Translations under genes and position numbers: made by a program
Notes under the pieces: model-generated
The model's database searches: none
What the model was told of the DNA's origin: nothing
What the model saw: only the letters and a program-made list of their open reading frames with translations
Source: Paenibacillus sp. 1001270B_150601_E10
Lineage (GTDB): Bacteria > Bacillota > Bacilli > Paenibacillales > Paenibacillaceae
Assembly (NCBI RefSeq): GCF_015558675.1
Contig: NZ_JADMOL010000006.1
Span: 196,034-260,033 of the forward strand
DNA length: 64,000 nucleotides
Direction of reading: 5' to 3'
In this document: positions 8,622-16,848 of the stretch, piece after piece
Position numbering within the stretch: position 1 is the stretch's first letter
Layout: every line of letters begins with the position of its first letter

Positions 8622-9650
8622 TCATAAGGACTTTATCACTGCAGGAAGAATTTCATCCTTAATAAGGCTCCATCGATCTTTCGGGTGGAACATGAATGCT
8701 GAAGCGCTAGCAATCACGAGGTCTTTATTAGGTATACAGCATATGATATTGCCGCCGTCTCCAATTGCGGAATAGATCAACTCATTATGTTCCTCTCGAA
8801 GCCACCACATGTAACCATACTGATTAGCATTCATTGCAGTCGATTCTTGGATCCATGCTTGTGGAATGACTTTCTGCTCGTTCCATCTGCCATTCCGAAT
8901 ATACAATAAACCGAAACGTGCCATATCTCTAGGCGATAACGTCAGTCCAAAGCCACCTGTGGAGTAATTATAGGGATCGTGAACCCAGCCTCTCACCCTG
9001 CCTCCGAATAAATCATCGAATTCATAGGAAGTCATCTCTGGATCAGGGATTATATTCATCCCTATGCGTTGACATAATCGTTCATTTGCAAATGCTCGTG
9101 CACTTTGGCCTGTTGTTCGCGTAAGGATGGCAGAGAGGAGATGAGAGCCAGCAGTGGAATACTTGAAAGCTCCAATTGGTCCGTTATCCCCCAATACATC
9201 AAGTGCATACCTCACCCAATCCTTTTGCATGCACATGATGTCAAGAGGCTCGTTCCAATCCTCGAACGCATAGGGAGCCGTCATCGTAAGCAGGTGGCGA
9301 ATCGTTATCTCTTGTTTTAATCCATTAGAATCATCCCATTCATATTCAGGGAACAAATGAATCACCTTCTGCTCAACGCCCTTAATATAACCTTCTTCAA
9401 TTGCAATGCCAATAAGAGCAGATAAGAAACTCTTTGTAACGGATGCCACATGGTGCCGATCATCCTTGGAATACCCATTGAAATACTGTTCATACACAAT
9501 ACTGCCCTTTCTAACAATAACGATACCATTCGTATTGCTGTAATCGGTCTCTATCTTAGCAGTTAAGGCTTCCAGCCGTTTAGCATCCATTCCTGCATCC
9601 GAAGGGGCAATTCGTTCCCATTCTGTGATCACATGTTTGCCTTGCACCAT
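8622..9650 (-). CDS. Serine hydrolase of the class C beta-lactamase/DD-peptidase superfamily
   Basis: The protein has SVTK (in HHVASVTKSFLSALIG) as the nucleophile Ser-x-x-Lys motif, YSTAG as the second (Tyr-x-Ser-like) motif and a late DGGN. No signal peptide is seen, so it is probably a cytoplasmic esterase or amidase rather than a beta-lactamase. ATG 9650 gives 342 residues and sits seven bases after GAGGAGG. A longer form from ATG 9719 is possible, because that ATG overlaps the MerR stop codon (TAATG) and could be translationally coupled. It probably shares the MerR promoter upstream. Confidence 0.8.
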   Translation of the reverse strand: MVQGKHVITEWERIAPSDAGMDAKRLEALTAKIETDYSNTNGIVIVRKGSIVYEQYFNGYSKDDRHHVASVTKSFLSALIGIAIEEGYIKGVEQKVIHLFPEYEWDDSNGLKQEITIRHLLTMTAPYAFEDWNEPLDIMCMQKDWVRYALDVLGDNGPIGAFKYSTAGSHLLSAILTRTTGQSARAFANERLCQRIGMNIIPDPEMTSYEFDDLFGGRVRGWVHDPYNYSTGGFGLTLSPRDMARFGLLYIRNGRWNEQKVIPQAWIQESTAMNANQYGYMWWLREEHNELIYSAIGDGGNIICCIPNKDLVIASASAFMFHPKDRWSLIKDEILPAVIKSL

Positions 9651-9718
9651 ATTCATGTCCTCCTCTTGTAAAGTGTAATGAATACTTACAAAGTGAAATT
9701 CGTTCAAGTTGAGTCCCA

Positions 9719-10561
9719 TTATACGCTCGAAGCTGTCGATATCTTTCTCACGGGAAAATACACCTCTGTAATCATAACTGCTGGAGTAGAGGTTTGATGA
9801 GGATCGGTGACATACACCTCATAAGGGTAATTCATCAGTTCATAGCCTTCCTGTTCGATCCATTCCCGAAGTGTGGCATATACAGAGGTGAGCTCTGCGT
9901 AATTCCCTTTTAGGACGGACTTCGCACATAATCCGCCTGCGAAGACTCTCGTTCCCCTGACAGCTTCCTGGATCGGGATTGCAAATTCTGTATCGTTGCC
10001 GGCAGGATTGTACTCTGGGCTGTGATAGATGGCCATTGGAGTACCAAGGATGGTTAATTGTTCGGTCGCAATCTTCTCATACAGCATCTGAAAATACATG
10101 CCGTATCCGGCTGCATAATCGCTGCTGCTCATCATCTGGCGAGTATATAGGATATTTCTTGATGATGCTTCCACGAGTTCAACCTCAATTTGATCAAGGT
10201 ATGACATCAGGGAGAAGCCCTCCTCCATGTTTCGAATATCGCTGTTCATCTGATGAAGTGTTGCCTCAAGAGCTGCCAGCTGTTGCTCGATGTGTTTCTT
10301 TTTTCGAATAAGCGCGCAATGCAGCTTTTCCTCTGATTGGTCCTCATTCCACTCTAGCAGGCTTTTAATCTCGTCCAGTGAAAAAGAATACTTTTTTAAG
10401 CGGTTAATATATAGCAGTTTCTTCAACTGGCCGATGGAATAGTATCGGTAACCGTTATGCGGATTTGTCTCATCAGGTCTAATCAATCCGATCTCGTCAT
10501 AATAGCGAAGTGTTTTGGTAGAAACGCCGCATATCTTTGAAAATTCACCAATAGATAGCAT
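9719..10561 (-). CDS. MerR-family regulator with GyrI-like ligand domain (BltR/BmrR-like)
   Basis: The N-terminal MerR wHTH is complete: MLSIGEFSKICGVSTKTLRYYDEIGLI, RPDETNPHNGYRYYS, then the dimerisation coiled coil to about residue 120. The remaining 150 residues are a GyrI-like effector domain, with a late YEVYVTDP motif. Such proteins bind cationic or lipophilic drugs and activate promoters with an over-long spacer; one is present directly upstream. ATG 10561 follows GGAGGAAGCTG. The stop overlaps a possible start of the serine hydrolase (TAATG), so the two genes are probably one operon. Confidence 0.9.
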   Translation of the reverse strand: MLSIGEFSKICGVSTKTLRYYDEIGLIRPDETNPHNGYRYYSIGQLKKLLYINRLKKYSFSLDEIKSLLEWNEDQSEEKLHCALIRKKKHIEQQLAALEATLHQMNSDIRNMEEGFSLMSYLDQIEVELVEASSRNILYTRQMMSSSDYAAGYGMYFQMLYEKIATEQLTILGTPMAIYHSPEYNPAGNDTEFAIPIQEAVRGTRVFAGGLCAKSVLKGNYAELTSVYATLREWIEQEGYELMNYPYEVYVTDPHQTSTPAVMITEVYFPVRKISTASSV

Positions 10562-10630
10562 CAGCTTCCTCCATTCCTCTTATTAGCATTTAAACAAATA
10601 TGCGTGTTGTCATGAGCATGGCTCCATTTC

Positions 10631-10661
10631 ACTATACGCATTCCCCTTAGGGGAAAGTCAA
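10631..10661 (-). promoter_or_regulatory. MerR-type promoter with 19-bp spacer
   Basis: On the minus strand TTGACT (10656-10661) and TATAGT (10631-10636) are separated by exactly 19 bases. The spacer holds a perfect 15-base palindrome, TTCCCCTTAGGGGAA (10641-10655), between them. A 19-bp spacer with a central dyad is the hallmark of MerR-activated promoters, so the adjacent MerR gene probably activates its own operon here. Confidence 0.88.
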
Positions 10662-10724
10662 CGCTTTATCATGCACACCTTCATTCAACGGTTCGATTTA
10701 TGATGTTGAGTAAACAAGAACGCT

Positions 10725-10750
10725 AAAGGGAACTCGCTAGAGTTCCCTTT
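10725..10750. terminator. Intrinsic terminator overlapping the GNAT stop codon
   Basis: AAAGGGAACTC / GAGTTCCCTTT forms an 11-bp perfect stem around a GCTA loop. The TAG stop of the acetyltransferase is in the loop itself, so the last codons are part of the hairpin. Confidence 0.8.
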
Positions 10751-11333
10751 TGTTGTGCTTCATATAAACCAGAGCATTAACGCCGCTCTGCTTACTGTTT
10801 TTTTGTTTGACGCGCATAAACTCCGTATATCCCATTTTTTCATACAGCTTCACGGCATTTGTATTGGTATCGGCAACTTCCAAGGCATATTCACGATAAG
10901 AAGTATGATCAAATATGTATTTCATCATAGCTGCTGCTACCCCTTGTCCCCTATTCTTTATGGAGACGGCAACAAATTCAACCATACCCATTCCGGCTGC
11001 AATCTCAAAAGGGTACGCTTTTTTCTCGAATTGTTGCTTTAAGACGAGGTACGCAATAGTTCCACGCAAGAACCCTAAGGAATTGATAAATTCCTTCCTT
11101 TCAAGATATACAGAAGATACTTTTCCATCTGTACAAGCCGTAATTCCGGCAATTTCGTTATCAATCAATGCGACATAGAACACTTCAAGATTAAACATAT
11201 GGCTGAAGGCTTTCGTTAGCTTCGCTTTATCTTTCGAAAAAAAGGTTAGCCATTGATAAAATCCATCGACGAATATTGCACTGATTTCCATCTTCGTGTC
11301 ATGCTCGAGCTCGCTCGCACGAATTATTTTCAT
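10737..11333 (-). CDS. GNAT-family N-acetyltransferase
   Basis: The 198-residue protein has the GNAT core: a strand with MVEFVAVSIKNRGQGVAAAMMKYIF, in which the R/Q-x-x-G-x-G/A acetyl-CoA loop is NRGQGVA, and the C-terminal ALEVADTNTNAVKLYEKMGYTEF typical of motif B. The acceptor is unknown. ATG 11333 follows AAAGGAG with an eight-base spacer. It is monocistronic, with a terminator at its own stop codon. Confidence 0.85.
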   Translation of the reverse strand: MKIIRASELEHDTKMEISAIFVDGFYQWLTFFSKDKAKLTKAFSHMFNLEVFYVALIDNEIAGITACTDGKVSSVYLERKEFINSLGFLRGTIAYLVLKQQFEKKAYPFEIAAGMGMVEFVAVSIKNRGQGVAAAMMKYIFDHTSYREYALEVADTNTNAVKLYEKMGYTEFMRVKQKNSKQSGVNALVYMKHNKREL

Positions 11334-11475
11334 CTTAACTTCTCCTTTAAATCGATTATGCTATCCTTCTATGCATCTATCCGTTCAATCATGCTCATGA
11401 TCGAAGTGAATATCACTTTCTCCAACATATACGGCTGTTAAGAGGAGAAGTGTCAGTTTCCTACACATGCCAATA

Positions 11476-11507
11476 AAAAAAGACTGCCTAACTAGGGCAG
11501 TCTTTTT
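11476..11507. terminator. Bidirectional intrinsic terminator
   Basis: AAAAAGACTGCC / GGCAGTCTTTTT with a seven-to-eight-base loop ends the EF-G-binding protein gene on the minus strand and has a T-run on both sides. Confidence 0.85.
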
Positions 11508-11513
11508 ACTTGG

Positions 11514-12161
11514 CTATTTGCGAGCAGAGAGAATAAACTTCTCCAACGCTTCTGTATTGGTCATATTCTGGTTGCAAACATGATTCTCCAGACAAATATA
11601 TTGTCCAACAGATGAATAATGATCTGGCGAAGTGCTTCCAATCTTCGTCATGACAGAGAAAAAGGCAAGCTCCTGCTGCCGATTGCAAAAGAGACAGTAG
11701 CCTTTTTTATTGGTTGGTGTGATTCGTCCTTCAAGACCAACAAATTGTCCTTCAAATGGATAAATCAAAAATAATCTATTAGAAGCAATATCGATCCAGC
11801 TCAGATACGTGATATAGCGAAAGTCCAACGTTTTCAGATCAGGTGCTTTCAATTTCTTAGTCTTTGGAAACAGCTTCTGAATCTGCTTCGGCGTGATCGG
11901 TGGATATGGTTCGAGATAAGGCTCAAGCGAAGCTGCATATCTTTCGAAGTCATATGCCGTTGCAAGCGTAGAAATCGGTTCCAGCAGCCGCTCTTGATAC
12001 TCTGTTAGATCATCAAATGCTTCCATAATTGAAATTGCAGCACGATACCTCACGGTATCCAAGACACGCTGATCGGACACGGTTCGCAGTGCATGTAGAA
12101 CTTGATTCGATTGCTTTTTAATAAAGTTATATTGATGGTTTCTAATAAATGGTGTTGTCAT
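11514..12161 (-). CDS. FusB/FusC-type elongation factor G-binding protein
   Basis: The 215-residue protein has the two-domain plan of FusB: a helical N-terminal half (to about 95) and a C-terminal treble-clef zinc finger with Cys156-x2-Cys159 (GYCLFC) and Cys190...His194-x-Cys196 (YICLENHVC). FusB-type proteins bind EF-G and release it from the ribosome stalled by fusidic acid; chromosomal homologues in Bacilli may have a housekeeping ribosome role. ATG 12161 follows AAGGGG. A 100-base, strongly self-complementary region ends 39 bases upstream of the start (12201-12299), which suggests leader control. The family call is firm; fusidic acid resistance is inference. Confidence 0.85.
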   Translation of the reverse strand: MTTPFIRNHQYNFIKKQSNQVLHALRTVSDQRVLDTVRYRAAISIMEAFDDLTEYQERLLEPISTLATAYDFERYAASLEPYLEPYPPITPKQIQKLFPKTKKLKAPDLKTLDFRYITYLSWIDIASNRLFLIYPFEGQFVGLEGRITPTNKKGYCLFCNRQQELAFFSVMTKIGSTSPDHYSSVGQYICLENHVCNQNMTNTEALEKFILSARK

Positions 12162-12200
12162 TGCTATTCAGCCCCTTATTATTCATGGATGATCATAAGG

Positions 12201-12299
12201 TGCAAAGCCCACTATTAGAAACGATAAATGGTAGTTTGGGCGATCAAGATTAATCTGTCGCACCCCACGCAAAGTATCGCCCTAAGATTAGGCTTTGCA
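12201..12299 (-). ncRNA. Candidate structured leader (three-way junction) upstream of the EF-G-binding protein gene
   Basis: The outer arms TGCAAAGCC (12201-12209) and GGCTTTGCA (12291-12299) pair perfectly over nine bases. Inside, GGGCGAT (12238-12244) pairs with ATCGCCC (12276-12282) over seven bases, and a third small hairpin ACTATT...AATGGTAGT (12211-12235) sits between the two 5' arms. The nested arrangement is a three-way junction. On the minus strand it would end 39 bases before the ATG at 12161, an appropriate place for a leader. It does not fit the riboswitch consensus sequences I checked from memory (c-di-GMP-I, FMN, THF, guanidine-I). On the plus strand it could be in the leader of the gene at 12549. 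Confidence 0.45.
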
Positions 12300-12548
12300 T
12301 GAGGAATTCCTAGCTAATGAGCAAATGGATGTTGCCAACAAAAACACCCCCCTATGCATTTCATGCGAGAAGTATAGCAGGAATTGACATGCGGTGCAAT
12401 TAGATTCGGCGTCTTCTATGGCTTCCTAAAGACAAATTAAACAGGTGCAAAAATATCCATAGAAAAATTTGAACCCTTCCACAAATAATGAAATATACGA
12501 TGAATACAAGTTGTTTTTGAACAAAGCGCTAATGATTTGGAGGCAGAC

Positions 12549-14096
12549 ATGATGAAAAGAAAACCTAAAATAGCTCTGATCCTATTGCTTTCTATCCTAC
12601 TGCTCTTGTCAGGATGTGGAACAGCAAATAAGAATCAACCTGGACCTGAAGCCGGAGCGAATAATACGGCTGAAGAAAATAAAGAGAAGGAAGATGCTAC
12701 ATCGAGTGCATCTGTTGCGAATTATACACCGCTTGAGCAGTTGAAAGACAGCTATGATATTGTGATCGTCGGTGCTGGTGGTGCAGGCATGACGGCTGCA
12801 CTTGAAGCCAAGGCAGCAGGAATGAATCCTGTCATTCTCGAGAAAATGCAGGTTGCAGGCGGCAATACCAGCAAATCCTCATCTGGGATGAACGCATCGG
12901 AGACAAAATTCCAAAAGGAGCAAGGCATTTCAGATAGCAACGATTTGTTCTATGAGGAGACTTTAAAGGGTGGTCACGACACCAATGACAAAGAGCTGCT
13001 GCGCTATTTCGTTGATCACTCTGCTGATGCCATTGATTGGCTCGATACGAATGGTATTAAGCTGAATAATATTACCATTACTGGTGGTATGAGCGAGAAA
13101 CGTACACATCGACCTGAAGATGGTTCGGCTGTTGGTAAATATCTCGTGTCGGGACTCCTTAAGAAAGTTCAGGAGCAAGCCATTCCGATCTTCGTCAATG
13201 CCAATGTACAAGGAATAACCCATCAGGATGGAAAAGCAACAGGCGTTAAGGTCCTGTTCACTGAGAAAAATGAAGAAAAATCAATTGCTGCAAAGTCTGT
13301 CGTAATCACTGCAGGTGGATTCGGGGCAAACATGGAGATGATCACCAAAGTACGTCCCGATCTGGAGGGTTATGTCACAACGAACCAGGAAGGAAGCACT
13401 GGTGACGGTATTAAGATGATCGAGCAAATGGGCGGTACTACGGTAGATATGGATCAAATTCAGGTTCATCCGACGGTACAGCAGGAAAACTCTTACCTTG
13501 TTGGAGAAGCGGTACGTGGAGAAGGAGCTATTCTTGTCTCAAACGAAGGAAAGCGATTCGTTAATGAGATGGCTGCTCGCGATGCGGTAACCGCAGCGAT
13601 TAACAAACTGCCAGAGAAAAGTGCGACGCTCATCTTCGATTCGGGTGTTCGAGCACGTGCCAAGGCAGTGGAGCACTATGTGAAAATGGGCTTTGTCAAG
13701 CAAGCGGATAACATCAAGGACCTAGCGGAGCAAGTCAACGTACCAGCTGATCAATTGCAAAAGACACTCGATGGTTGGAATGCAGCAGTTAAAAATAAAA
13801 AGGATCCTGAATTCGGCCGCAAAACAGGAATGGAGCATGATTTGTCAGCAGCCCCATTCTATGCTATTAAGATCGGTCCAGGGATCCATTATACAATGGG
13901 CGGCGTTAAGATTAACACCAATACAGAAGTGCTCGACCAAAATGGCAAGCCGATCCAAGGTCTCTTTGCAGCAGGTGAGGTCACTGGCGGACTGCATGGC
14001 GAGAATCGTATCGGTGGCAACTCTGTTGCAGAGATCATCATTTTTGGTCGTCAAGCAGGTATTAAATCTGCAGAATACGCCAAGTCGGCCAAATAA
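12549..14096 (+). CDS. Lipoprotein flavoprotein reductase, fumarate reductase/flavocytochrome c family
   Basis: The protein (515 residues from ATG 12549; ATG 12552 is equally possible, eight bases after TTGGAGG) starts with a lipoprotein signal ending LLLSGC. A short disordered linker rich in Glu, Asn and Ala follows. The FAD domain begins YDIVIVGAGGAGMTAALEA, with HPT in QVHPTVQ and the end motif GLFAAGEVTGGLHGENRIGGNS. This is the soluble fumarate reductase/urocanate reductase-like family that transfers electrons to an external acceptor. There is no haem domain and no FMN-binding domain, so the electron donor must be another protein. It acts outside the cell membrane. The acceptor is unknown. 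Confidence 0.85.
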   Translation: MMKRKPKIALILLLSILLLLSGCGTANKNQPGPEAGANNTAEENKEKEDATSSASVANYTPLEQLKDSYDIVIVGAGGAGMTAALEAKAAGMNPVILEKMQVAGGNTSKSSSGMNASETKFQKEQGISDSNDLFYEETLKGGHDTNDKELLRYFVDHSADAIDWLDTNGIKLNNITITGGMSEKRTHRPEDGSAVGKYLVSGLLKKVQEQAIPIFVNANVQGITHQDGKATGVKVLFTEKNEEKSIAAKSVVITAGGFGANMEMITKVRPDLEGYVTTNQEGSTGDGIKMIEQMGGTTVDMDQIQVHPTVQQENSYLVGEAVRGEGAILVSNEGKRFVNEMAARDAVTAAINKLPEKSATLIFDSGVRARAKAVEHYVKMGFVKQADNIKDLAEQVNVPADQLQKTLDGWNAAVKNKKDPEFGRKTGMEHDLSAAPFYAIKIGPGIHYTMGGVKINTNTEVLDQNGKPIQGLFAAGEVTGGLHGENRIGGNSVAEIIIFGRQAGIKSAEYAKSAK

Positions 14097-14137
14097 ACGA
14101 AAAAAAACTTATAACCTTTTCCCAGTTAGAAAATATA

Positions 14138-14167
14138 AAAGCGTCCCCTAAAGTTAGGGGACGCTTT
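14138..14167. terminator. Bidirectional intrinsic terminator
   Basis: AAAGCGTCCCCTA / TAGGGGACGCTTT forms a 13-bp stem with an AAGT loop between the convergent flavoprotein and VOC genes. Confidence 0.8.
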
Positions 14168-14184
14168 ATGAACATGATAAACGA

Positions 14185-14562
14185 TTATTTCTCCATCACG
14201 GCAAAGTAGTTGTTTTCATCGTCGGCAAAGTTGAACACTCGGCCGTTAGGCATCGAGACCATTTCACCTACGGTAATGCCTTTATCCTGATAATCCTGAT
14301 ACAGCTTGTCAAGATCATGGGTGAGAAACATGATGGATGGCGTACCTAAGTTAAGCTCAGGCTCCATCTGAGCAATAAGCTGCTTGTTGTGGAGTACGAA
14401 TGATGTTTGCGCTTCTTCATTCGGAGCAATTTCAATCCATTTGAAGCCTTGGCCATTGTCTTCTTCTGATACGACAACAAAGCCTAATTTTTCCGTCCAG
14501 AATCGTAATGCTTGGTCTTGATCATTGACATACAGCATAACTTGGCCAATTTGATTGATCAT
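14185..14562 (-). CDS. VOC-family (glyoxalase/dioxygenase-fold) protein
   Basis: The 125-residue protein is a single VOC unit pair: MINQIGQVMLYVNDQDQALRFWTEKLGFVV and the matching C-terminal repeat with DKGITVGEMVSMPNGRVFNFADDENNYFAVME (both described in part). These small proteins bind metal ions or ligands, and include glyoxalases, extradiol dioxygenases and bleomycin/fosfomycin resistance proteins; the metal ligands are not conserved enough for me to choose. ATG 14562 follows GGGAGTGTAACC; the upstream ATG at 14580 has no ribosome binding site. Confidence 0.8.
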   Translation of the reverse strand: MINQIGQVMLYVNDQDQALRFWTEKLGFVVVSEEDNGQGFKWIEIAPNEEAQTSFVLHNKQLIAQMEPELNLGTPSIMFLTHDLDKLYQDYQDKGITVGEMVSMPNGRVFNFADDENNYFAVMEK

Positions 14563-14730
14563 GGTTACACTCCCTATCATTCAGTTAACAGCTCTGGATT
14601 GACATATTTCACTGTTTCTTTTGGAAGAAAGAACTTGCATGTCTGTCCATCCAGAAAATGTATTCCAATTGTACGATTTCTCACAATTGTTTGCAAATAT
14701 ATTTTCATTGAAACGAAGCGTACATCATTC

Positions 14731-15708
14731 TTATGCGTTCGATCTAACCAGCCAATTGGGAGGAATAGATTCCAGCGCATCAGGCTTATGATAGCGTTTC
14801 CCGATTTCTTTAAATCGGTTGATTACATTTTCATCTAACAGCCCCTTCTGATTGGGTGCCCCATTTAACAAAAAGGTAACCTGATGACGGTTCGCATCAT
14901 GGATTTTATCCAATACCCAATCAACACTCTTCGGCTCCATATCTGGATCCGTCACTCTCCAGAACCATGTATTCGTTAAAATATTGCAGCTCGCTCCTGG
15001 TCCAGCAAACGAATCCTCTATTTCTTGGCCTGCTGCATTTTCGTAAAAAACAATATCCGTGTGCTCCAAATTCGACTCACAGCTAATATTCATAAGCAGG
15101 CATTGTGGCTGAAGCTGCTTTACCAGCGCATCTATTTCTTCAAAAGGAAGATCTTCATAGTTTGGGCCTCCCCAGTGCGCGTTCCAACCGTCAATAATGA
15201 GAAACGGGATATCGCCATATTGAGTAAGCAGCTCCTTGAGCTGATTTTTAACAAATAGCTTGTCATCTACAGTGCATTTTTTTCGGCCTATTTTGTGATG
15301 TAGATCCAACATAGAGAAGTATAATCCAGCTTCTAGCCCTTCAGCTCGAAACGCCTGAAGATATTCCTTAACGACATCCCGTGTTGAAGTTGCATTCTTA
15401 ATACAATGATCCGTGAATTGGCTCGGCCACAAGCTAAAGCCTTCATGATGTTTAGCAGTCAGAGCAGCGAATTGCATTCCTGCATGCTTGGCAGCTCGAG
15501 CCCACTGGGAACAATCGAGTTGCTCAGGATTCCAGTCTTTTGGATCGAACATATATTGTCTTGGCTCGTCATGATTCTCGTGTGCGTACTCCCAATCCTG
15601 AATGTCCGTATCAGCAAATTGAAATGTTGCGCTGTTAAAATGAATAAACATCCCTAATCTTTGATTAACAAACCAGAGTTGACGATTGATCAATGCTTGT
15701 TGATTCAT
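14731..15708 (-). CDS. Alpha-L-fucosidase, GH29 family
   Basis: The 325-residue protein covers only the GH29 catalytic barrel: RLGMFIHFNSATF near the start, then WARAAKHAGMQFAALTAKHHEGFSLWPS, DVVKEYLQAFRAEGLEAGLYFS, and LIIDGWNAHWG, where Asp is the expected nucleophile. No signal peptide is visible, so it should act inside the cell on imported fucosides or related oligosaccharides. It lacks the C-terminal beta-sandwich of larger GH29 enzymes. It is divergent from the AraC regulator at 15852, its likely activator. ATG 15708 lies at the end of GGAGGGACTATC. Confidence 0.85.
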   Translation of the reverse strand: MNQQALINRQLWFVNQRLGMFIHFNSATFQFADTDIQDWEYAHENHDEPRQYMFDPKDWNPEQLDCSQWARAAKHAGMQFAALTAKHHEGFSLWPSQFTDHCIKNATSTRDVVKEYLQAFRAEGLEAGLYFSMLDLHHKIGRKKCTVDDKLFVKNQLKELLTQYGDIPFLIIDGWNAHWGGPNYEDLPFEEIDALVKQLQPQCLLMNISCESNLEHTDIVFYENAAGQEIEDSFAGPGASCNILTNTWFWRVTDPDMEPKSVDWVLDKIHDANRHQVTFLLNGAPNQKGLLDENVINRFKEIGKRYHKPDALESIPPNWLVRSNA

Positions 15709-15851
15709 GATAGTCCCTCCTTCTATTGTTCAGGCAAGGTCGTTACAGAACGTACAATATCTACTATGTTAATGCATATTAATGCCTTATACAGCTGACA
15801 ATAGCGACCTTATATAGTACAATCTCTACATGATGTGTTGAAGGAGATCTT
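15709..15851. promoter_or_regulatory. Divergent promoter region between GH29 and AraC genes
   Basis: The 143-base gap carries both ribosome binding sites (GGAGGGACTATC for the minus-strand fucosidase, GAAGGAGATCTT for the plus-strand regulator). TTAATGCATATTAATG (15770-15785) is an AT-rich near-palindrome in the middle and a reasonable operator candidate for the AraC protein. Confidence 0.4.
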
Positions 15852-16730
15852 ATGCTTGTTCTAGAATTTATGGTACCGCCTTTTCCTTTGCTCAGCGCAA
15901 TTGGTCACACGCAATGGCAATCAGGAATTGTGCATTATGAACGTCGATTCACTGTCTACGATATGATTATTTGCACGCAAGGTACCTTGCACATGGAGGA
16001 AGATGGTGTAAGGTACGACCTTAAGGAAGGAATGGTTCTGGTTCTTGAGCAAGGGAAGCTCCATCGCGGCTATCGACCATCCGAGTCGGAAACGGAAGTA
16101 TATTGGATCCATTTTCAATACCCATCGTCTTCTCAACCCAAGCTAGTGGATAAAAGCAGCTGGCAGCAGCCATTGCTAGAACATACGGATCAAGATATTG
16201 ATCCTCATCCAGGCATGATTGATATTCCCAAATTTGCTCCTGTAGATCTGCGTGCAGTCGTTCCGCTGCTATCAGAAATGCTGAAGCTGTACAGTATGCT
16301 AACCCCCGCTCGATCCTATGAGCTTCAGGTGAGATTTGGTCAGCTACTGCTTGAGCTGCAACACACGATGAGGCAGAAGAGCCCACAAGCAAGATCATAT
16401 TTACTTGGGGAGGAGGTAGCTTCATATCTGGAGGAGCATCTAGAGGTTCCCTTCGATTCGAAGCAAATGGAGAAAGAGATGAATTATCATTTTGATTATT
16501 TGGCTCGATGTTTGAAGCAATATACCGGCATGAGTCCTTTGCAATACAGGCATCATATGCAGGTTAATCGCGCGAAGCAGCTGCTCACTCATACCGATTG
16601 GCCTTTGATCAAAATTGGAGAACATTGTGGTTTCCAGGATAATAATTATTTTTCTCGCTTATTCAAGCGTCAAACCTCGTTTACACCAGGAGAATATCGG
16701 AGGCAGTATCAAGTGTTTCGTGTGAAATGA
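15852..16730 (+). CDS. AraC-family regulator with N-terminal cupin sensor
   Basis: The first about 130 residues form a cupin-like sugar-sensing domain (YDMIICTQGTLHMEEDG, then LKEGMVLVLEQGKLHRGY). The last 100 residues carry the two AraC helix-turn-helix units, ending in IKIGEHCGFQDNNYFSRLFKRQ and TPGEYRRQY. This layout is common in Paenibacillus regulators of glycan genes. It is transcribed away from the GH29 gene and probably controls it in response to a fucoside-derived sugar (inference). ATG 15852 follows GAAGGAGATCTT. The terminator at 16764-16792 follows. Confidence 0.88.
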   Translation: MLVLEFMVPPFPLLSAIGHTQWQSGIVHYERRFTVYDMIICTQGTLHMEEDGVRYDLKEGMVLVLEQGKLHRGYRPSESETEVYWIHFQYPSSSQPKLVDKSSWQQPLLEHTDQDIDPHPGMIDIPKFAPVDLRAVVPLLSEMLKLYSMLTPARSYELQVRFGQLLLELQHTMRQKSPQARSYLLGEEVASYLEEHLEVPFDSKQMEKEMNYHFDYLARCLKQYTGMSPLQYRHHMQVNRAKQLLTHTDWPLIKIGEHCGFQDNNYFSRLFKRQTSFTPGEYRRQYQVFRVK

Positions 16731-16763
16731 GATTGTTTTTTATGAACTTATCAGGTCTAAAAC

Positions 16764-16792
16764 AAAATAACCGTTTATATCACGGTTATTTT
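16764..16792. terminator. Bidirectional intrinsic terminator
   Basis: AAAATAACCGT / ACGGTTATTTT pairs over 11 bases with a seven-base loop, and lies between the convergent AraC and O-methyltransferase genes. Confidence 0.8.
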
Positions 16793-16848
16793 CGCTTATT
16801 CCGTTCATATAAAACAACGAGATCTAGGCTTCATTCTTACACCGTTGT

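Noticed and set aside
12201..12300. Cyclic di-GMP-I riboswitch
   Set aside because: GCAAAGCC occurs, but the conserved GEMM tetraloop/receptor order and the second stem do not fit, so I report it only as an unassigned structure.
14577..14780. 67-codon minus-strand frame overlapping the end of the GH29 gene
   Set aside because: No ribosome binding site, overlaps the fucosidase by 50 bases, and composition does not resemble a known protein. It could be a small gene from an internal ATG, but I cannot support it.
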